64,000 bases of DNA from Amycolatopsis sp. CA-230715. GTDB lineage: Bacteria > Actinomycetota > Actinomycetes > Mycobacteriales > Pseudonocardiaceae. Shown one piece after another: positions 1 to 18,000 of this stretch (position 1 is its first letter; every line of letters starts with the position of its first letter). Below the pieces are notes generated by a model. That model ran no database searches and was not told where the DNA came from. It was given only the letters and a program-made list of their open reading frames with translations. A program made the position numbers and the translations under genes. Location: the NCBI RefSeq assembly GCF_018736145.1, contig NZ_CP059997.1:2169501-2233500 (forward strand), read 5' to 3'.

Positions 1-2984
<2,984 letters not shown>

Positions 2985-3032
2985 CAGCGTGTTCCCCGCT
3001 TACTGTCGTCGAATTCCTTCGGGCCCATCGCC

Positions 3033-6000
3033 TCAGGACTTCCCGAACTCGTTGTGAATGATGTCGAATATGTCGTCGACGCTCGCCGATTTGAGATCGT
3101 CGGCGTCTCCTGGTTCGGCGGCGTCATTGATTTCGTTCCACTTCGCGAGAACCGCCTGCAGGCGAACCCCGATCGTCGCGGCCTCGACGTCCTCTGTGGA
3201 CACCGCACCGAGGTCCCGCTCGATCTTGTCGAGTTCGGCGAGCACCGCCGCGGCGCCGCCGAGCGCGGACGTGCCGGACACCCTGCCGCGGAGGTAGTCG
3301 GCGAGGACGGTGGGATTGGGGTAGTCGAACAGCAGCGTGGCGGGCAGCTGCAAACCGGTGACGGCGTTGAGCTGGTTGCGCAGTTCCACCGAAGTGAGGG
3401 AGTCGAAACCCATCTCCTGGAACGCCTTGCTCGCACCGACGGCTTCCCCGTCGGTGTACCCGAGCACCGCCGCGACCTGATCCCGCACCACACCCAGCAA
3501 CACCTCCCGCTGCTCCGGCTCACCCAACCCGGCCAGCCGATCCGCCAACCCCGCACCACCCGACACCGCACCACCCGCGCTGGCGACACGCCGCCCACCA
3601 CGCACCAACCCCCGCAACAACGCCGGAACCCTGACCGCACCACGCAATCCGGCCAGCTCCAACCCCACCGGCACCAGCACCGGCTCGTCCACAGTGGACG
3701 AAATGGTGAAGAGGCCGAGGCCCTGCTCCGAGGTCAGCGGGCGCACCCCGTCGCCGGCGATCCTGGCGACGTCGACGTCGCTGAGGTCACCGGTCAGGCC
3801 GCTGCGCTGCGCCCACATGCCCCAGGCCAGTGCCTGGGCTGGCAGGCCGAGCGCCCGCCGGTGCTGTGCGAGCGCGTCCACGAAGGCGTTCGCGGCGGCG
3901 TAGTTCCCTTGCCCTGCCGCACCGAAGGTCGCCGATGCCGAGGAGAACAGCACGAACATCGCCAAGTCGTTGTCCTTGGTCAGTTCGTGCAGGTTCCACG
4001 CGGCGTCGACCTTCGGCCGCATCACCGCGTCGAGCCGTTCCGGAGTCAGCGCCGAGATCACCCCGTCGTCGACCACACCCGCCGTGTGGACCACACCCGT
4101 CAACGGATGCTCGGCCGGGATTGCTTCGAGTACGGCGGCGAGTGCGTCACGGTCGGCGGCATCGCAGGCGACGACTTCGGCATGGGCGCCGAGGCCGGTC
4201 AGCTCGGCCACCAGTTCGGCCGCGCCTTCCGCCGCCGTGCCGCGGCGGCTGGTCAGCACCAGGTGCTTGGCGCCGTGCTCGGTGACCAGGTGCTTGGCGA
4301 CCAGCCCGCCCAACGTGCCGGTACCGCCGGTGACCAGCACCGTGCCCTCGGGATCCAGCGGCCGGAGTTCACCGGCCTCCCGCACGCGCGCCAACCTCGG
4401 CGCGTGCACCGCACCGTCGCGCAGCGCCAGGTGCGGCTCGTCCAGCTCCAGCAGCGACCCGAGCAGCGCCGGGGTCAGCGTGTCACCGTCGTGATCGAGC
4501 ACCCAGAACCGGTCGGGGTGCTCCGACTGCGCCGATCGCACCAACCCGACCGCCGACGCCACCGCCGGATCGATCACCTCACCCGGCTCGACCGCGGCCG
4601 CGCCCTTCGTGACCACGACCAGTTTCGCCGCGAGCCAGCGGTCATCGGCCAGCCAGTCCTGAACCAGCTTCAACACGGCACCGGCCGCGGACTTGGCCGC
4701 CTCCACCGGCGATCCGCCACCCGGAACCGAAGCGACCACGACCGACGGCACCTCGCCGGACCCGGCCAGTGCGGCCAGATCCGCGAACACCGGCAAGCCC
4801 CGCGAATCCGTACCCAGTGCCGCGCAGTCCACACCGGAGCCGCCGGAATCGGGCAGGGCGAGTTTCGTCCACTGTGGACGGAACAAGGAGTCCACGCGCG
4901 TCTCGCGGCCCGCTTCGATCTCGTCGGCCGCGACCGGTCGCACGGTCATCGACCGCACCGAAGCGACCGGCGCGCCCGTTTCGTCGGCGACCTGCAGCGA
5001 CACGCCACCGTCGTCGGCACGGGCGAGCCGCACCCGTGCCGCGCTCGCCCCGGAGGCGAACACCGAGATCCCCTGCCAGGCTGCCGGGAGACCCGCGCCG
5101 TCGTCCTCGCCAGGGAGCAGGCCGACCGCGTGCGCGGCGGCATCCAGCAGGGCGGGGTGGATTCCGAAGCCCGTGACGTCCTGCTCGGCGTCGAGCGCGA
5201 CCTGTGCGAACACCTCGTCACCTCGCACCCAGGCGCCGGTCAGGCCTTGGAACGCGGGGCCGTACTCGTAGCCCTGCGCCGCCAGCCTCGCGTAGACCTC
5301 GTCCGTTCCGTCGGCCTGCTGGGCGTCCTGCGGCGGCCACGCCGACAGGTCGAACCCGGCCGCTCCGGTCTGTCCGGAAAGGACTCCTTCGGCGTGACGC
5401 GCCCATTCGCCGTCGCCTTCTTCGGGCCGGGCGTGCACGGACACCGGACGGCGCCCCGTCTCGTCGGCCCCGCCCACGGCGACCTGCACCACGACGCCGC
5501 CCTGCTCGGGCAGCACGAGCGGCGCGAGCACCGCCAGCTCCTCGACGGATCCGCAGCCGACCTCGTCGCCAGCGCGGACCACCAGCTCGACGAAGGTGTT
5601 GCCGGACAGCAGGACCGCCCCGGCCACGAAGTGGTCGGCCAGCCAGGGGTGGCTTTGCCGCGACAGGCGGCCGGTGCACAGGTAGCCGCCCGTTTCCGGC
5701 AGTTCGACACCGGCGCCCAGCAGCGGGTGCTCCGCCGAGCGCTGTCCGATCGACGCGACGTCCCCTGTCGGCCGCTCGGATGCGCTCAACCAGAACCGCT
5801 GCCGCTGGAACGGGTAAGTGGGGAGGTCCACGGTTCGGGCGCCGGTGCCGTCGAAGAACGCTTGCCAGTCGACGGAAACACCTGCGGTGTGGAGTTTCGC
5901 GACGGCGGTGGTCAGCGTATGCGCCTCGTCGCGGTCGCGGCGGAGCGCGGGGATGTGGGTGGCCTCGGGCGCGGTGTCCTGAGCCATCCCCGTCAGCACG

Positions 6001-9000
6001 CCGTCCGGACCCAGCTCCAAGAACGTCGTCACGCCCTGGCCTGCCAGGTACTGGACTCCGTCGGCGAAGCGGACCGCGTGCCGCACGTGCCGGACCCAGT
6101 AGTCCGGATCGGTGACGTCCGCGACCGCACCGGTCACATTGGACACCACCGGAATCTCCGGCACCTCGAACGTCAGGCTTTCCGCGACCTTGCGGAAGTC
6201 GGCCAGCATCGGCTCCATGCGCGGTGAGTGGAACGCGTGACTGACCTTGAGCCGCTTGGTCTTCCACACGAGGTCGGATTCCAGCTCGGCGATCACGTTC
6301 TCGTCCCCGGCGACCACGACCGAGGCCGGTCCGTTGATCGCGGCGATCGAGACCTGGTCTTCGAGCCCTTCCAGGAACGGCAGGACATCGGCTTCGGCGG
6401 CCTGCACCGACAGCATGGCGCCACCGGTGGGCAAGGCCTGCATCAACCGTCCGCGCGCGACCACCAGCGCGGCCGCGTCCTCCAGGCTGAGTACCCCGGC
6501 CACGTGGGCCGCGGTGAGTTCGCCGATGGAATGCCCGGTAACGAAATCGGGGCGGATACCCCAGGACTCCACCAGCCGGTAGAGCGCCACTTCCAGCGCG
6601 AACAACGACGCCTGCGTGTACTGGGTCTGGTTGAGCGGCTCGCCGTCCTCGGCGAACATCAACTCCTTGATCGGCCGATCCAGGGACTTGTCCAGTTGCG
6701 CGCACACCGCGTCCAGGGCGTCCGCGAAAACGGGGAACTCCCCATATAGCTGCTTGCCCATTCCCGCACGCTGCGAACCCTGACCAGAGAACAACACCGC
6801 CGTGCCACCAGCGGACGCCTCCCCGGTGACCACACCCGAGGTGACCCGTCCTTCGGCGATCGCGGCGAGTCCGGCGTGGAAGTCGTTCCCGATGACCACG
6901 GCGCGGTGTTCGAGTGGGGTCCTGGTGGTGGCAAGGGAGTAGGCGACATCCGCTTCGTTCAGTCCGTCCACATGGGACAGGAGCCGGGATGCCTGTGCGC
7001 GTACCGCGTCCTGGGTCTTGCCCGAGAGCACCCACGGCAGCGGCCGGTCGACCTGGACCCGCTCTTCGGTGGGGGTGCTGGTGGTGGTGGGTGCTTGTTC
7101 GAGAATGGTGTGCACGTTGGTGCCGCTGACCCCGAAGCTGGACACACCGGCACGCCTCGGCGCACCGGTCTCCGGCCACGGTGTGTTCTCGGTGAGTAGT
7201 CCGACCGCGCCGGTCGACCAGTCCACATGCGACGACGGCTTATCGGTGTGCAGTGTTTTGGGCAGCACACCGTGCCGCATCGCCTGCACCATCTTGATCA
7301 CCCCAGCCACCCCGGAAGCCGCCTGCGTGTGCCCGATATTCGACTTCACCGCACCCAGCAGAAGTGGCCGCTCCCGATCCTGCCCGTAGGTCGCCAGCAC
7401 AGCCTGAGCCTCGATCGGGTCACCGAGTGTGGTCCCGGTGCCGTGTGCTTCCACCGCATCCACCTCGGTGGCCGTGAGACCGGCGTTGGCCAGGGCTTGG
7501 CGGATCACCCGCTGCTGCGACGGACCATTCGGCGCGGTCAGGCCGTTGGACGCGCCATCCTGATTCACCGCGCTACCGCGAATCACGGCCAGCACCTCAT
7601 GTCCGTTGCGCTTGGCGTCGGAGAGGCGCTCCAGCAGCACCATGCCGACACCCTCACCCCACCCGGTGCCATCGGCGGCTTCGGCGAAGGGTTTGCAGCG
7701 GCCATCACCCGCCAGACCGCCCTGCTTACCGAACTCGGCGAACGCACCCGCCGAGGCCATCACCGCGACACCACCGGCCAACGCGAGGCTGCTCTCCCCC
7801 GACCGCACCGACTGCGCAGCCCAATGCAACGCCACCAGAGAGGACGAGCACGCCGTGTCCACCGTGACCGCCGGGCCTTCGAGGCCGAGGGTGTAGGAGA
7901 CGCGGCCGGAGACCACGCTGCCCGCGTCGCCGGTGGTGAGGTAGCCCTCGACGGCGTCGCTGGCGGCCTGCATCAACCCCGCCCCATACCCCTGACCCGA
8001 GGCACCCACGAACACCCCGGTCTGGCTCCCCCGCAACGACAGAGGTGCGATCCCGGCCCGTTCCAGGGTCTCCCAGGCCGCCTCCAGCACCAGACGCTGC
8101 TGCGGATCCATGGCCAGGGCCTCCCGCGGCGAAATCCCGAACAACCCCGCGTCGAACTCCGCCACGTCATACAAGAACCCACCCGCACGCGCCTGATCCG
8201 ACACCGCGGACTCACCATAAAACCCGTCCAGGTCCCAACCCCGATCGGTCGGGAACACCGAAATCCCATCACTCCCGGACTCCACCAGGTCCCAGAACTG
8301 CTCCGGAGAATTCACCCCACCCGGATACCGGCACGCCATCCCCACAATCACCACCGGATCATCACCAGCAGCATCGACCACCACCGTCGGCGCGGCCACC
8401 TCCGCCACCGCACCCGTCACCTCACCGACCAGGAACCCGGCCAGCACTGTCGCGTTCGGATAGTCGAACACCAACGACGACGGCAACCTCAACCCCGTCA
8501 CCGAAGACAACCGATTCCGCAAATCCACCGCCGTCAACGAATCAAAACCCAACTCGCGGAAGGCTTGAGTCGGCGGCACCTCGGATGCGCCGCCGACGCC
8601 CAGCACCGAGGCGGCCATGGTGCGCACCAGTTCCACCGCGGTCCGCTGTCGTTCCACTTCGGACAGTCCGGCGAGTTTCTCCGCGAATGCCGAACCTTCG
8701 GTAGTGGTTTCTTCCTCTGCCTCGAATGCCTGGCGTGCTTCGGGGATGTCGGAGATCAGTGGGCGCGGGCGGGCCTCGGTGAACCCGGGCACGAACCTCG
8801 CCCAGTCCACATCGGCCACCGCCACGAACGTCTCACCGTGCTCGACCGACTGCACCAACGCGGCCACCGCCGACTCGGGCGCCATCGGCAACACACCACG
8901 ACGGCGCAGGGTGTCCTCGGCTGCATCCGACGCGGCGAGGCCACTGCCGCCCCACGCACCCCACGCAATCGACGTCGCCGTCAGCCCGCGAGCACGACGC

Positions 9001-12000
9001 TGCTCCGCCAACGCGTCCAAGAACGCATTGCCCGCCGCATACGCGCCTTGGGTACCGCCACCCCACACACCAGCGTTGGAGGAGAACAACACAAACGCAT
9101 CCAACTCGGCATCACCAAGCAACTCATCCAAGTTGCGGGCGCCATCGACCTTCGCACTGATGATGCGAGACAGATCATCGACCGTGGTCTCGGTCAGCGG
9201 CGCGAACTCCCCCACCCCCGCCGCGTGCACCACCGCGCTGACCGGACCGTGCTCGGCCAGCACCGCCGCCAAGGCATCGCGATCAGCGGCATCGCACGCC
9301 GCGATCGTGACCCGCGCACCCAAACCAGTCAGCTCGGTTTCCAACTCGCCCGCACCGTCGGCGTCATGACCGCGACGGGAGGTGAGGACCAGGTGCTCGG
9401 CACCGTTCGCGGCCAGCCACCGGGCCACGTGCCCGCCGAGCGCGCCGGTGCCACCGGTGACCAGGACCGTCCCGCGCGGCGACCACTCCCGCACCGGCTC
9501 CCGATCCGCCAACGGCGACCGCGTGAGACGACGCGCAAAGACGCCCGAATCGCGCACCGCGACCTGATCCTCATCATCGATCCCCGCCAGCACCGCAGCG
9601 ACCCGCGCAGCCGCACGACTGTCACTGGTGGCGGGAAAGTCGAGCAGACCACCCCACCGGTCCGGGTGCTCCAGACCGAGAATGCGACCCAGCCCCCAGA
9701 TCTGCGCCAGCTCAGGATCGGCAGCCCGGTCCGAACGGCCGACTGACACCGCACCCCGGGTAGCAATCCACACCGGCGCCGTGACCGTGCTGTCGAGCAG
9801 TGCCTGCACCACCGTCAACGTCTGCGCGACCTCGCTGACCAGGCACACCACCCCGGCGACCGCACCCAGCTCATCGATCCCCGTGCGATCGCCCGCCTCA
9901 ACGGTGGCCACATCAGCGCCGTGTGCGCGCAGGGTGTCAGCGAACCAAGCGGCCGTCTCAGTCTCAGGCTCGCTGATCAGCAACCACGTACCGGACAACC
10001 GCGCGGCAGCAGTGGTGAGCGGCTTCCAGGTGATGCCGTAGCGCCACTGGTCCACTGTGGACTGCTGACGACGCTGCCGCCGCCACGACGACAACACCGG
10101 CAACACCTCGCTGAACGGGCGATCACCATCGATCTCCCACGTCCCAGCCAAGGCCTCCAGGTCCTCGTTCTCCACCGCGTCCCAGAACCGCGCCTCCACC
10201 ACATCCGTGGTCATCAGCCCGCCCGTCGGAACGGCCTGCTCCAGCCAATAACGCTGGCGCTGGAAGGCGTAGGTCGGCAGCTCCACCCGCCGCGCACCCG
10301 ACGGGAACGCAGGTGCCCAATCAACGGCAAGGCCGCGGACGTAGCCTTCGGCCACCGAAGTCAGGAAGCGGTCCAAGCCGCCTTCGTTGCGGCGCAACGA
10401 CCCGAACGCCACGCCATCGACATCGATTGCGTCGAGGGTTTCCTGCACGCTCATCGTCAGCACCGGATGCGCACTGGACTCGACGAAGAACCCATACCCC
10501 TGCTCGGACAGGGACCGGGTCGCCTGCTCGAACTTCACCGTATGACGCAGGTTCTCCACCCAGTAACGAGCATCCAGCCCCGTGGTGTCCTGCCAGTCAC
10601 CGGTCAACGTGGAGAAGAACCCGATCTCAGCACTACGCGGCCGGATCGGGCCAAGCACGTCCAGCAGACGGTCCCGGATGGACTCCACCTGCGGAGTGTG
10701 CGAGGCGTAGTCCACCGCGATCTTCCGCGCCCGAACATCCTCCGCCTCGCACTCCGCCAGAATCTCAGCCAGAGCTTCGGGCTCACCCGCGATCACCGTC
10801 GTCCCAGGACCGTTCACCGCGGCCACCGCGACCCGATCACCGAGCCGAGCAATCCGCTCCACCACAACGCTCTCCGGCCGAGCGATCGAAACCATGCCAC
10901 CCTTACCGGCCAGCTCGTCCCGAATCGCCTGGCTACGCAACGTCACCACACGAGCACCGTCCTCAAGGGACAACGCACCCGCGACCACCGCCGCCGCGAT
11001 CTCACCCTGCGAGTGACCGACCACCGCGGCAGGCTCCACACCGTAGGAACGCCACACCGCGGCCAAGGACACCATGACCGCCCACAGCGCGGGCTGCACG
11101 ACATCCACCCGCTCCAACGCGGCCTCGTCACTGACCACCTCGGACAGCGACCAGTCCACAAAGGAAGCAAGCGCGTGCTCGCACTCGGCGAACCGGTCTG
11201 CGAACACCGTCGAGGACTCCAGCAGGTCCACGGCCATGCCGACCCACTGCGAACCCTGACCAGGGAACACGAACACGACCTTGCCCTGAACGTCGGCGAC
11301 ACCGTGGATCGCCTCCGCCGCTTCGCCGGAGGCGAGGGCGTGCAGCTCGGTCCGGAAGGTCTCGTGGTCGGCGCCGACGATCACCGCGCGGTGTTCGAGC
11401 GTCGCCCGCGTGCTCACGAGCGAGAAGCCGATGTCCGCCGCGGACAGCAGATCGTCGTCCGCGGTGAAGGTGGAAAGCCTCTCGGCCTGAGCGCGCAGTG
11501 CCTCTTCGCTCTTACCCGAGAGCACCCACGGGACCACGCCCGAGAACGGCTCGGCGGCCGGAACCTCGACGGGTTCCGCCTGCTCGAGAATCGCGTGCGC
11601 GTTCGTCCCGCTGAATCCGAACGACGACACACCAGCACGGCGCGGTCGTCCCGTCTCCGGCCACGGAGTCGTTTCGGTGACCAGTGAAAGCGTGCTGGAT
11701 GTCCAGTCGACCTGGGATGTGGGCTCGTCGACGTGCAGGGTCGGCGGGAGCACGCCGTGCCGGAGGGCGAGGACCATCTTGATCACCCCGGCCACCCCGG
11801 CCGCCTGCTGCGCGTGCCCGATGTTCGACTTCACCGAGCCCAGCCACAACGGCTCTTCCCGGTCTCGCCCGTAGGTCGCCTGCAGGGCCTGCGCTTCGAT
11901 CGGGTCACCCAACGGGGTCCCGGTGCCGTGCGCTTCGACCGCGTCCACTTCGGACGGTTCGAGTCGCGCGTTGGCAAGGGCCTGTCGGATCACCCGCTGC

Positions 12001-15000
12001 TGCGAAGGACCGTTCGGCGCGGTCAGGCCGTTCGACGCGCCGTCCTGGTTGATCGCGCTGCCCCTGACCACGGCGAGCACCTGGTGTCCGTTGCGCTTCG
12101 CGTCGGACAGGCGCTCCATCAGGAGCAGCCCGAGGCCTTCGCCCTGGCCGAAGCCGTCCGCCGAGGCGGCGAACGCCTTGCACTTGCCGTCTGCCGCGAG
12201 CCCGCGTTGCCGCGAAAACTCCGAGAAGGAGTCCGCTGTGGACAGAATGGTGACACCACCTGCGACCGCGAGTGAGCATTCGCCCGCACGCAGTGCCTGC
12301 GCGGCAAGGTGGAGGGTCACCAGCGAGGAGGAGCACGCGGTGTCGACGGTCATCGCGGGGCCTTCCAGCCCGAGGGTGTAGGCGACGCGGCCGGACATCA
12401 CGCTCGTCGAAGCACCCGTGATGAAGTAGCCCTCGAGCCCTTCGGGGACCTCGCCCAGTTCGGTGCCGTAGCCCTGGGAGCAGGCGCCGAGGAACACCCC
12501 CGCGTCACTGCCCCGCAACGACAACGGATCGATCCCACCCCGCTCGAAAACCTCCCACGCCGCCTCCAACACCAACCGCTGCTGCGGATCCATCGCCAAA
12601 GCCTCACGCGGCGAAATCCCGAACAACCCCGGATCGAACTCCGCGGCCTCATACAAAAACCCACCAGCACGCGAATACGACGTCCCAGCCCGACCAGGAT
12701 CATCATCGAACAACGCCGCCAAATCCCACCCACGATCCGACGGCAACTCCCCAATCGCATCACCAGACCCCGACACCAACCCCCACAAATCCTCCGGAGA
12801 ACCCACCCCACCCGGAAAACGACAACTCATCGCCACAATCGCCACCGGCTCATCCGCCACCACCGAAACCGTTGTGGTAACAGGAGAATCGGGCAGCGCG
12901 CCGAGGAGTTCGCCGAGCAGGTAGCCGACGAGCGCTTCGGGGCTCGGGTAGTCGAAGACGACCGTTGCGGGCAGGGTGATGCCGGTTTCGGCGGTCAGCC
13001 GGTTGCGGAGTTCGACCGCGGTGAGCGAGTCGAAACCGAGGTCGCGGAACGCCTTGCCCGCGCGGACTTCGGTGGGTGAAGCGAATCCGAGCACGGCTGC
13101 CGCGTGCGCCCGCACCACGTCGAGCAGGATCGATTCCCGTTTGGACCGCGACGCCGCGGAAAGCCGGTCGACGAGGCCGGATCCGGTGGTGACGGGTGTG
13201 CTCTGGATCTGTGCTTCGGGCAGCGCCGAGAACAGCGGGTTGGCACCGGTCGAAGCCAGCCGCTGAGCGACCTGGTTCCAGTCGAGGTCGGCGATGACGA
13301 GGGTGGGCCCGGTGGCCGGGATGGCGTTGGTGAGCGCGGTGACGGCCTGTTCAGGGGCCATCGCCCGCATACCGCTGCGCCGCGACTGCTCAACGACAGC
13401 AGCATTGTCAGCGAATCCGGCCCCGTCCCAGGTTCCCCACGCGATCGAGGTCGCGGGAAGTCCTTGCTGGTGACGGAGTTCCGCCAATGCGTCGAGGTAG
13501 ACGTTGGCCGCGGCGTAGTTGCCCTGCCCCGGCGAACCCAACGTCCCGGCCACCGACGAGAACAACACGAACGCATCAAGGTCAGCGGTCAGCTCGTGCA
13601 GGTTCCACGCCGCATCCGCCTTCGGGCGCACCACCGACTCGATCCGCTCCGACGTCAACGACTCCACAATGCCGTCATCGAGCACGCCCGCGGTGTGCAC
13701 CACGGCGTTCACCGGCTCGCCCTCAAGAGCCCTGGCCAGTGCTTCGCGGTCGGCGGCGTCACACGCCACGATCCGAACCTCGGCACCGGCCGCCGTCAGC
13801 TCGGCTTCCAGCTCAGCCGCGCCCGGAGCCTCCGGCCCACGGCGGGACAGCAGCACCAGTCGCTGTGCACCTTGAGCGGCTGCCCAGCGCGCGACCTGAG
13901 TGCCGAGGGCACCGGTGCCACCGGTGATCAGAACCGTCCCTTGTGGACGCCATCCGCCGGTGGCCGCTGGTGCGCGCAGCAGGCGACGGGCGAACAACCC
14001 CGTCGACCTCACCGCGACCTCATCCTCACCGATTCCGGTCAGTACCGCGACCAGCCGCGACAGGGCACGCTCGTCGACGGTTGCGGGCAGATCCAGTAGA
14101 CCGCCCCAGCGATGCGGCTGCTCCGCGGCCATCACCCGACCCAAGCCCCACACCGGCGCCTGCGTCAGCGCATCTACCTGGTCTGAACGACCTGTCGAGA
14201 CAGCCCCCCGGGTCACCCACCACACCGGAGCAGCCACCCCGGCCTCGGTCAACGCCCGCACCACGCCGATCGCGTCGCCTACACCGGACACGGCCGAGTC
14301 CACGTCCAGCGCGAGCAGTGACACCACACCGGCTACCCCGGTCGAGTCCACATCGGACACCTCGTCGGCCCGAACCCGGACGACCTCGGCACCGGCGCGA
14401 ACCAATGCCCCTTCCAGCAGGGCCACATCGTCAGCCGCGGAATCGGTGATCAGCAGCCAGCGCCCGGACAGCGAACCAGGGTCGCCCGCGGAAACCGGCT
14501 GCCACACCACCCGATACCGCCACGACTCCACCACCGACTCAACCCGCCGACGACGACGCCACGACGACAACGCCGGAACAACCTCACGCAACGCCCCATC
14601 ACCGTCAAGCTCAAGAGCATCCACCAACCCCGAAACATCACCACCCTCAACCAAATCCCAAAACCGCGAATCCACCGAATCGTCGACCGTCTTCGTCGCC
14701 GAAGGGGGCTCGACCCAGTAGTACTGTCGTTGGAAGGCGTAGGTGGGCAGGTCGGTGTGGTGGGCGTGGGTTCCGGTGAAGAAGGCGCGCCAGTCGATGG
14801 ACACACCGGTGGTGTGCACCCGTGCCACCGCCGTGGTCAACGACACGACCTCATCCCGGTCACGACGCAGCGCGGGCACAAGCGCGGCGTCCGAAATGGA
14901 CTCCTGTGCCATCCCGGTCAGTACGCCGTCCGGCCCCAGCTCCAGGAACGCGGTCACGCCCTGATCAGCCAGGAACCGCACACCATCGGCAAACCGCACC

Positions 15001-18000
15001 GCCGCACGAACATGCCGCACCCAATACTCCGGGTCCGTCACCTCCGCGACCTCTCCGGTCACATTGGACACCACTGGAATCCGCGGCGCCTGGAACAACA
15101 GACCCTCGGCGACAGCGCGGAATTCCGCCAGCATCGGCTCCATCCTCGGCGAATGGAACGCATGCGAAACCTTGAGCCGCTTGGTCTTCCACTCCCAGGA
15201 CGTTTCGAACCCAGCAATCACCTCGTCGTCACCGGCGACCACGATCGACCGCGGCCCGTTGATCGCCGCGATCGACACCCGGTCTTCGAGACCTTCCAGC
15301 AGCGGAGCGATCTCGGCTTCGGTGGCTTGCACCGACAGCATCGCCCCACCCGCGGGCAGGGCCTGCATCAACCGGCCCCGCGCGGCCACCAGCGCCGCAG
15401 CGTCTTCGAGGCTGAGCACCCCAGCCACGTGCGCGGCAGTCAGCTCGCCGATGGAGTGCCCGGTCACGAAGTCGGGGCGGATGCCCCAGGACTCGACCAG
15501 CCGGTAAAGCGCGACCTCCAGCGCGAACAGCGAAGCCTGCGTGTACTGGGTCTGGTTGAGCAGCTCGCCGTCCTCGGCGAACATCAACTCCTTGATCGAC
15601 CGATCCAGGGACTTGTCCAGATACGCACACACCGCATCGAGAGCATCCGCGAAAACGGGGAACTCCCCATATAGCCGCCTGCCCATCCCCACACGCTGAG
15701 AACCCTGACCGGTGAACAAGATCGCCGCACGGCCCTCGACCGCGACACCTTCCACCACACTGGCCGCCGGAGCACCCTCAGCAAGCGCAGTCAGGCCGGC
15801 GCGGAAGTCTTCGTGATTGTCGGCGATGATCGCGGCGCGGTGTTCCAGCGCCGTACGCGAGGTCGCCAACGTGAACGCGACATCGACAAGCTCACGACCG
15901 TCCACACGCGAAACCAGACGCTCAGCCTGCGCCCGCAACGCCTCCTCGGTACTACCCGAAAGCACCCACGGCACAACACGATCCACCGGAGACCGCTCAG
16001 CACCGGTGGTGGTGTTGCTGGCCTGTTCGAGGATGAGGTGGGCGTTGGTGCCGCTGAACCCGAACGAGGAGATCCCGGACCGGCGGGGCCGGTCGCTCTC
16101 GGGCCAGGTTGTGGTGTCGGTCAGCAGGGACACCGCGCCACTGGACCAGTCGACCTGGGTGGTGGGCTGATCGGCGTGCAGGGTTTTGGGCAGCACGCCG
16201 TGCTGCATGGCCTGCACCATCTTGATCACACCAGCGATCCCCGCCGCGGCCTGGGTATGCCCGATGTTCGACTTGATCGACCCCAACCACAACGGCGCAT
16301 TTCGGCTCTGACCGTAGGTGGCCAGCAGCGCTTGGGCCTCGATCGGGTCCCCGAGCGCTGTCCCGGTGCCGTGCGCCTCCACCGCGTCCACCTCGGACGG
16401 CCCCAGCCGCGCGGCGGCGAGAGCTTGCCGGATGACCCGCTGCTGCGAGGGACCGTTCGGTGCGGTCAGGCCGTTGGATGCGCCGTCCTGGTTCACCGCG
16501 CTGCCACGGATCACGGCCAGGATCTGGTGGCCGTTGCGTTCGGCGTCCGACAGGCGTTCGAGCAGGACGAGGCCGCCGCCCTCACCCCAGGCGGTGCCAT
16601 CGGCGGTGTCGGAGAAAGCCTTGCAGCGGCCGTCGGCGGCGAGGCCGCGTTGGCGGGAGAACTCCACGAACGCACCCGGGGTCGCCATCACCGTGACCCC
16701 ACCCGCCAACGCCAAAGTGCACTCACCCGACCGCAACGCCTGCGCCGCCAAATGCAACGCCACCAGCGACGAGGAGCACGCCGTGTCCACCGTTACCGCC
16801 GGGCCTTCCAGCCCGAAGGTGTAGGACAACCGGCCCGACACCACACTGGCCGCGTTCCCCGTCCCCACAAACCCATCAAGACCAGAACCAGGATCCGCCA
16901 GCAGGTTCAGGTAGTCCTGTCCGTTCGAGCCCACGAACACCCCGGTGTCCGAGCCCCGCAGGGAAATCTGGTCGAGTCCGGCGCGTTCGAACACCTCCCA
17001 CGCCAACTCCAGCAACATCCGCTGCTGCGGATCCATCGCCAAAGCCTCACGCGGGGAAATCCCAAACAACCCCGCATCAAACAACCCCGCGTCGTGGACG
17101 AACCCGCCATGGCGGGCATACGACGTCCCTACCCGGTCCGGGTCGGTGTCGAACAACCCCGCCAGGTCCCAGCCCCGATCCGTCGGGAACTCCGACACCT
17201 CATCGCGACCCGACACCACCACATCCCACAACCCCTCCGGCGTCATCACCCCGCCTGGGAAGCGGCAGCCCATCGCCACGATCGCGACCGGCTCATCCAC
17301 CCCCACCCCCACCGCGGGCACATCCCGCACCACCTGCGGCAACACCCCCAACAACTCACCCAGCAAAAACCCGACCAACGCCTCCACCGTCGGATAATCA
17401 AAAACCACACTCGACGGCAACGACACCCCCGTCTCCACCGACAACCGATTCCGAAACTCCACCGCCGTCAACGAATCAAAACCCAAATCCCGAAACGCCC
17501 GACCCCCACGCACCTCACCCACCGAACCAAACCCCAACACCGCCGCCACATGACCCCGCACCACCTCACCCAACACCAACTCCCGCTCCAACTCCCCCAC
17601 CACCCGAAGCCGATCAACCAGACCCGTGACCGAACCGGTCGCCTGCTCGATCCGGGCTTCCGGCAGCGCGGACAGCAACGGGTTGTCCCCGCTGGGCGAC
17701 AGGCGCTGCGCCAGCTGCGGCCAGTCGAGGTCGGCGATGACGAGGGTGGGCCCGGTGGCCGGGATGGCGTTGGTGAGCGCGGTGACGGCCTGTTCGGGAT
17801 CCATCGCCCGCATACCGCTGCGCCGCGATTGCTCAACGACAGCAGCACTGTCAGCGAGCCCAGCCCCAGCCCAGGTTCCCCAAGCGATCGAAATCGCCGG
17901 AAGTCCTTGCTGGTGACGGAGTTCCGCCAACGCATCAAGGTAGACATTCGCCGCGGCGTAGTTGCCCTGCCCCGGCGAACCCAACGTTCCGGCAGCCGAG

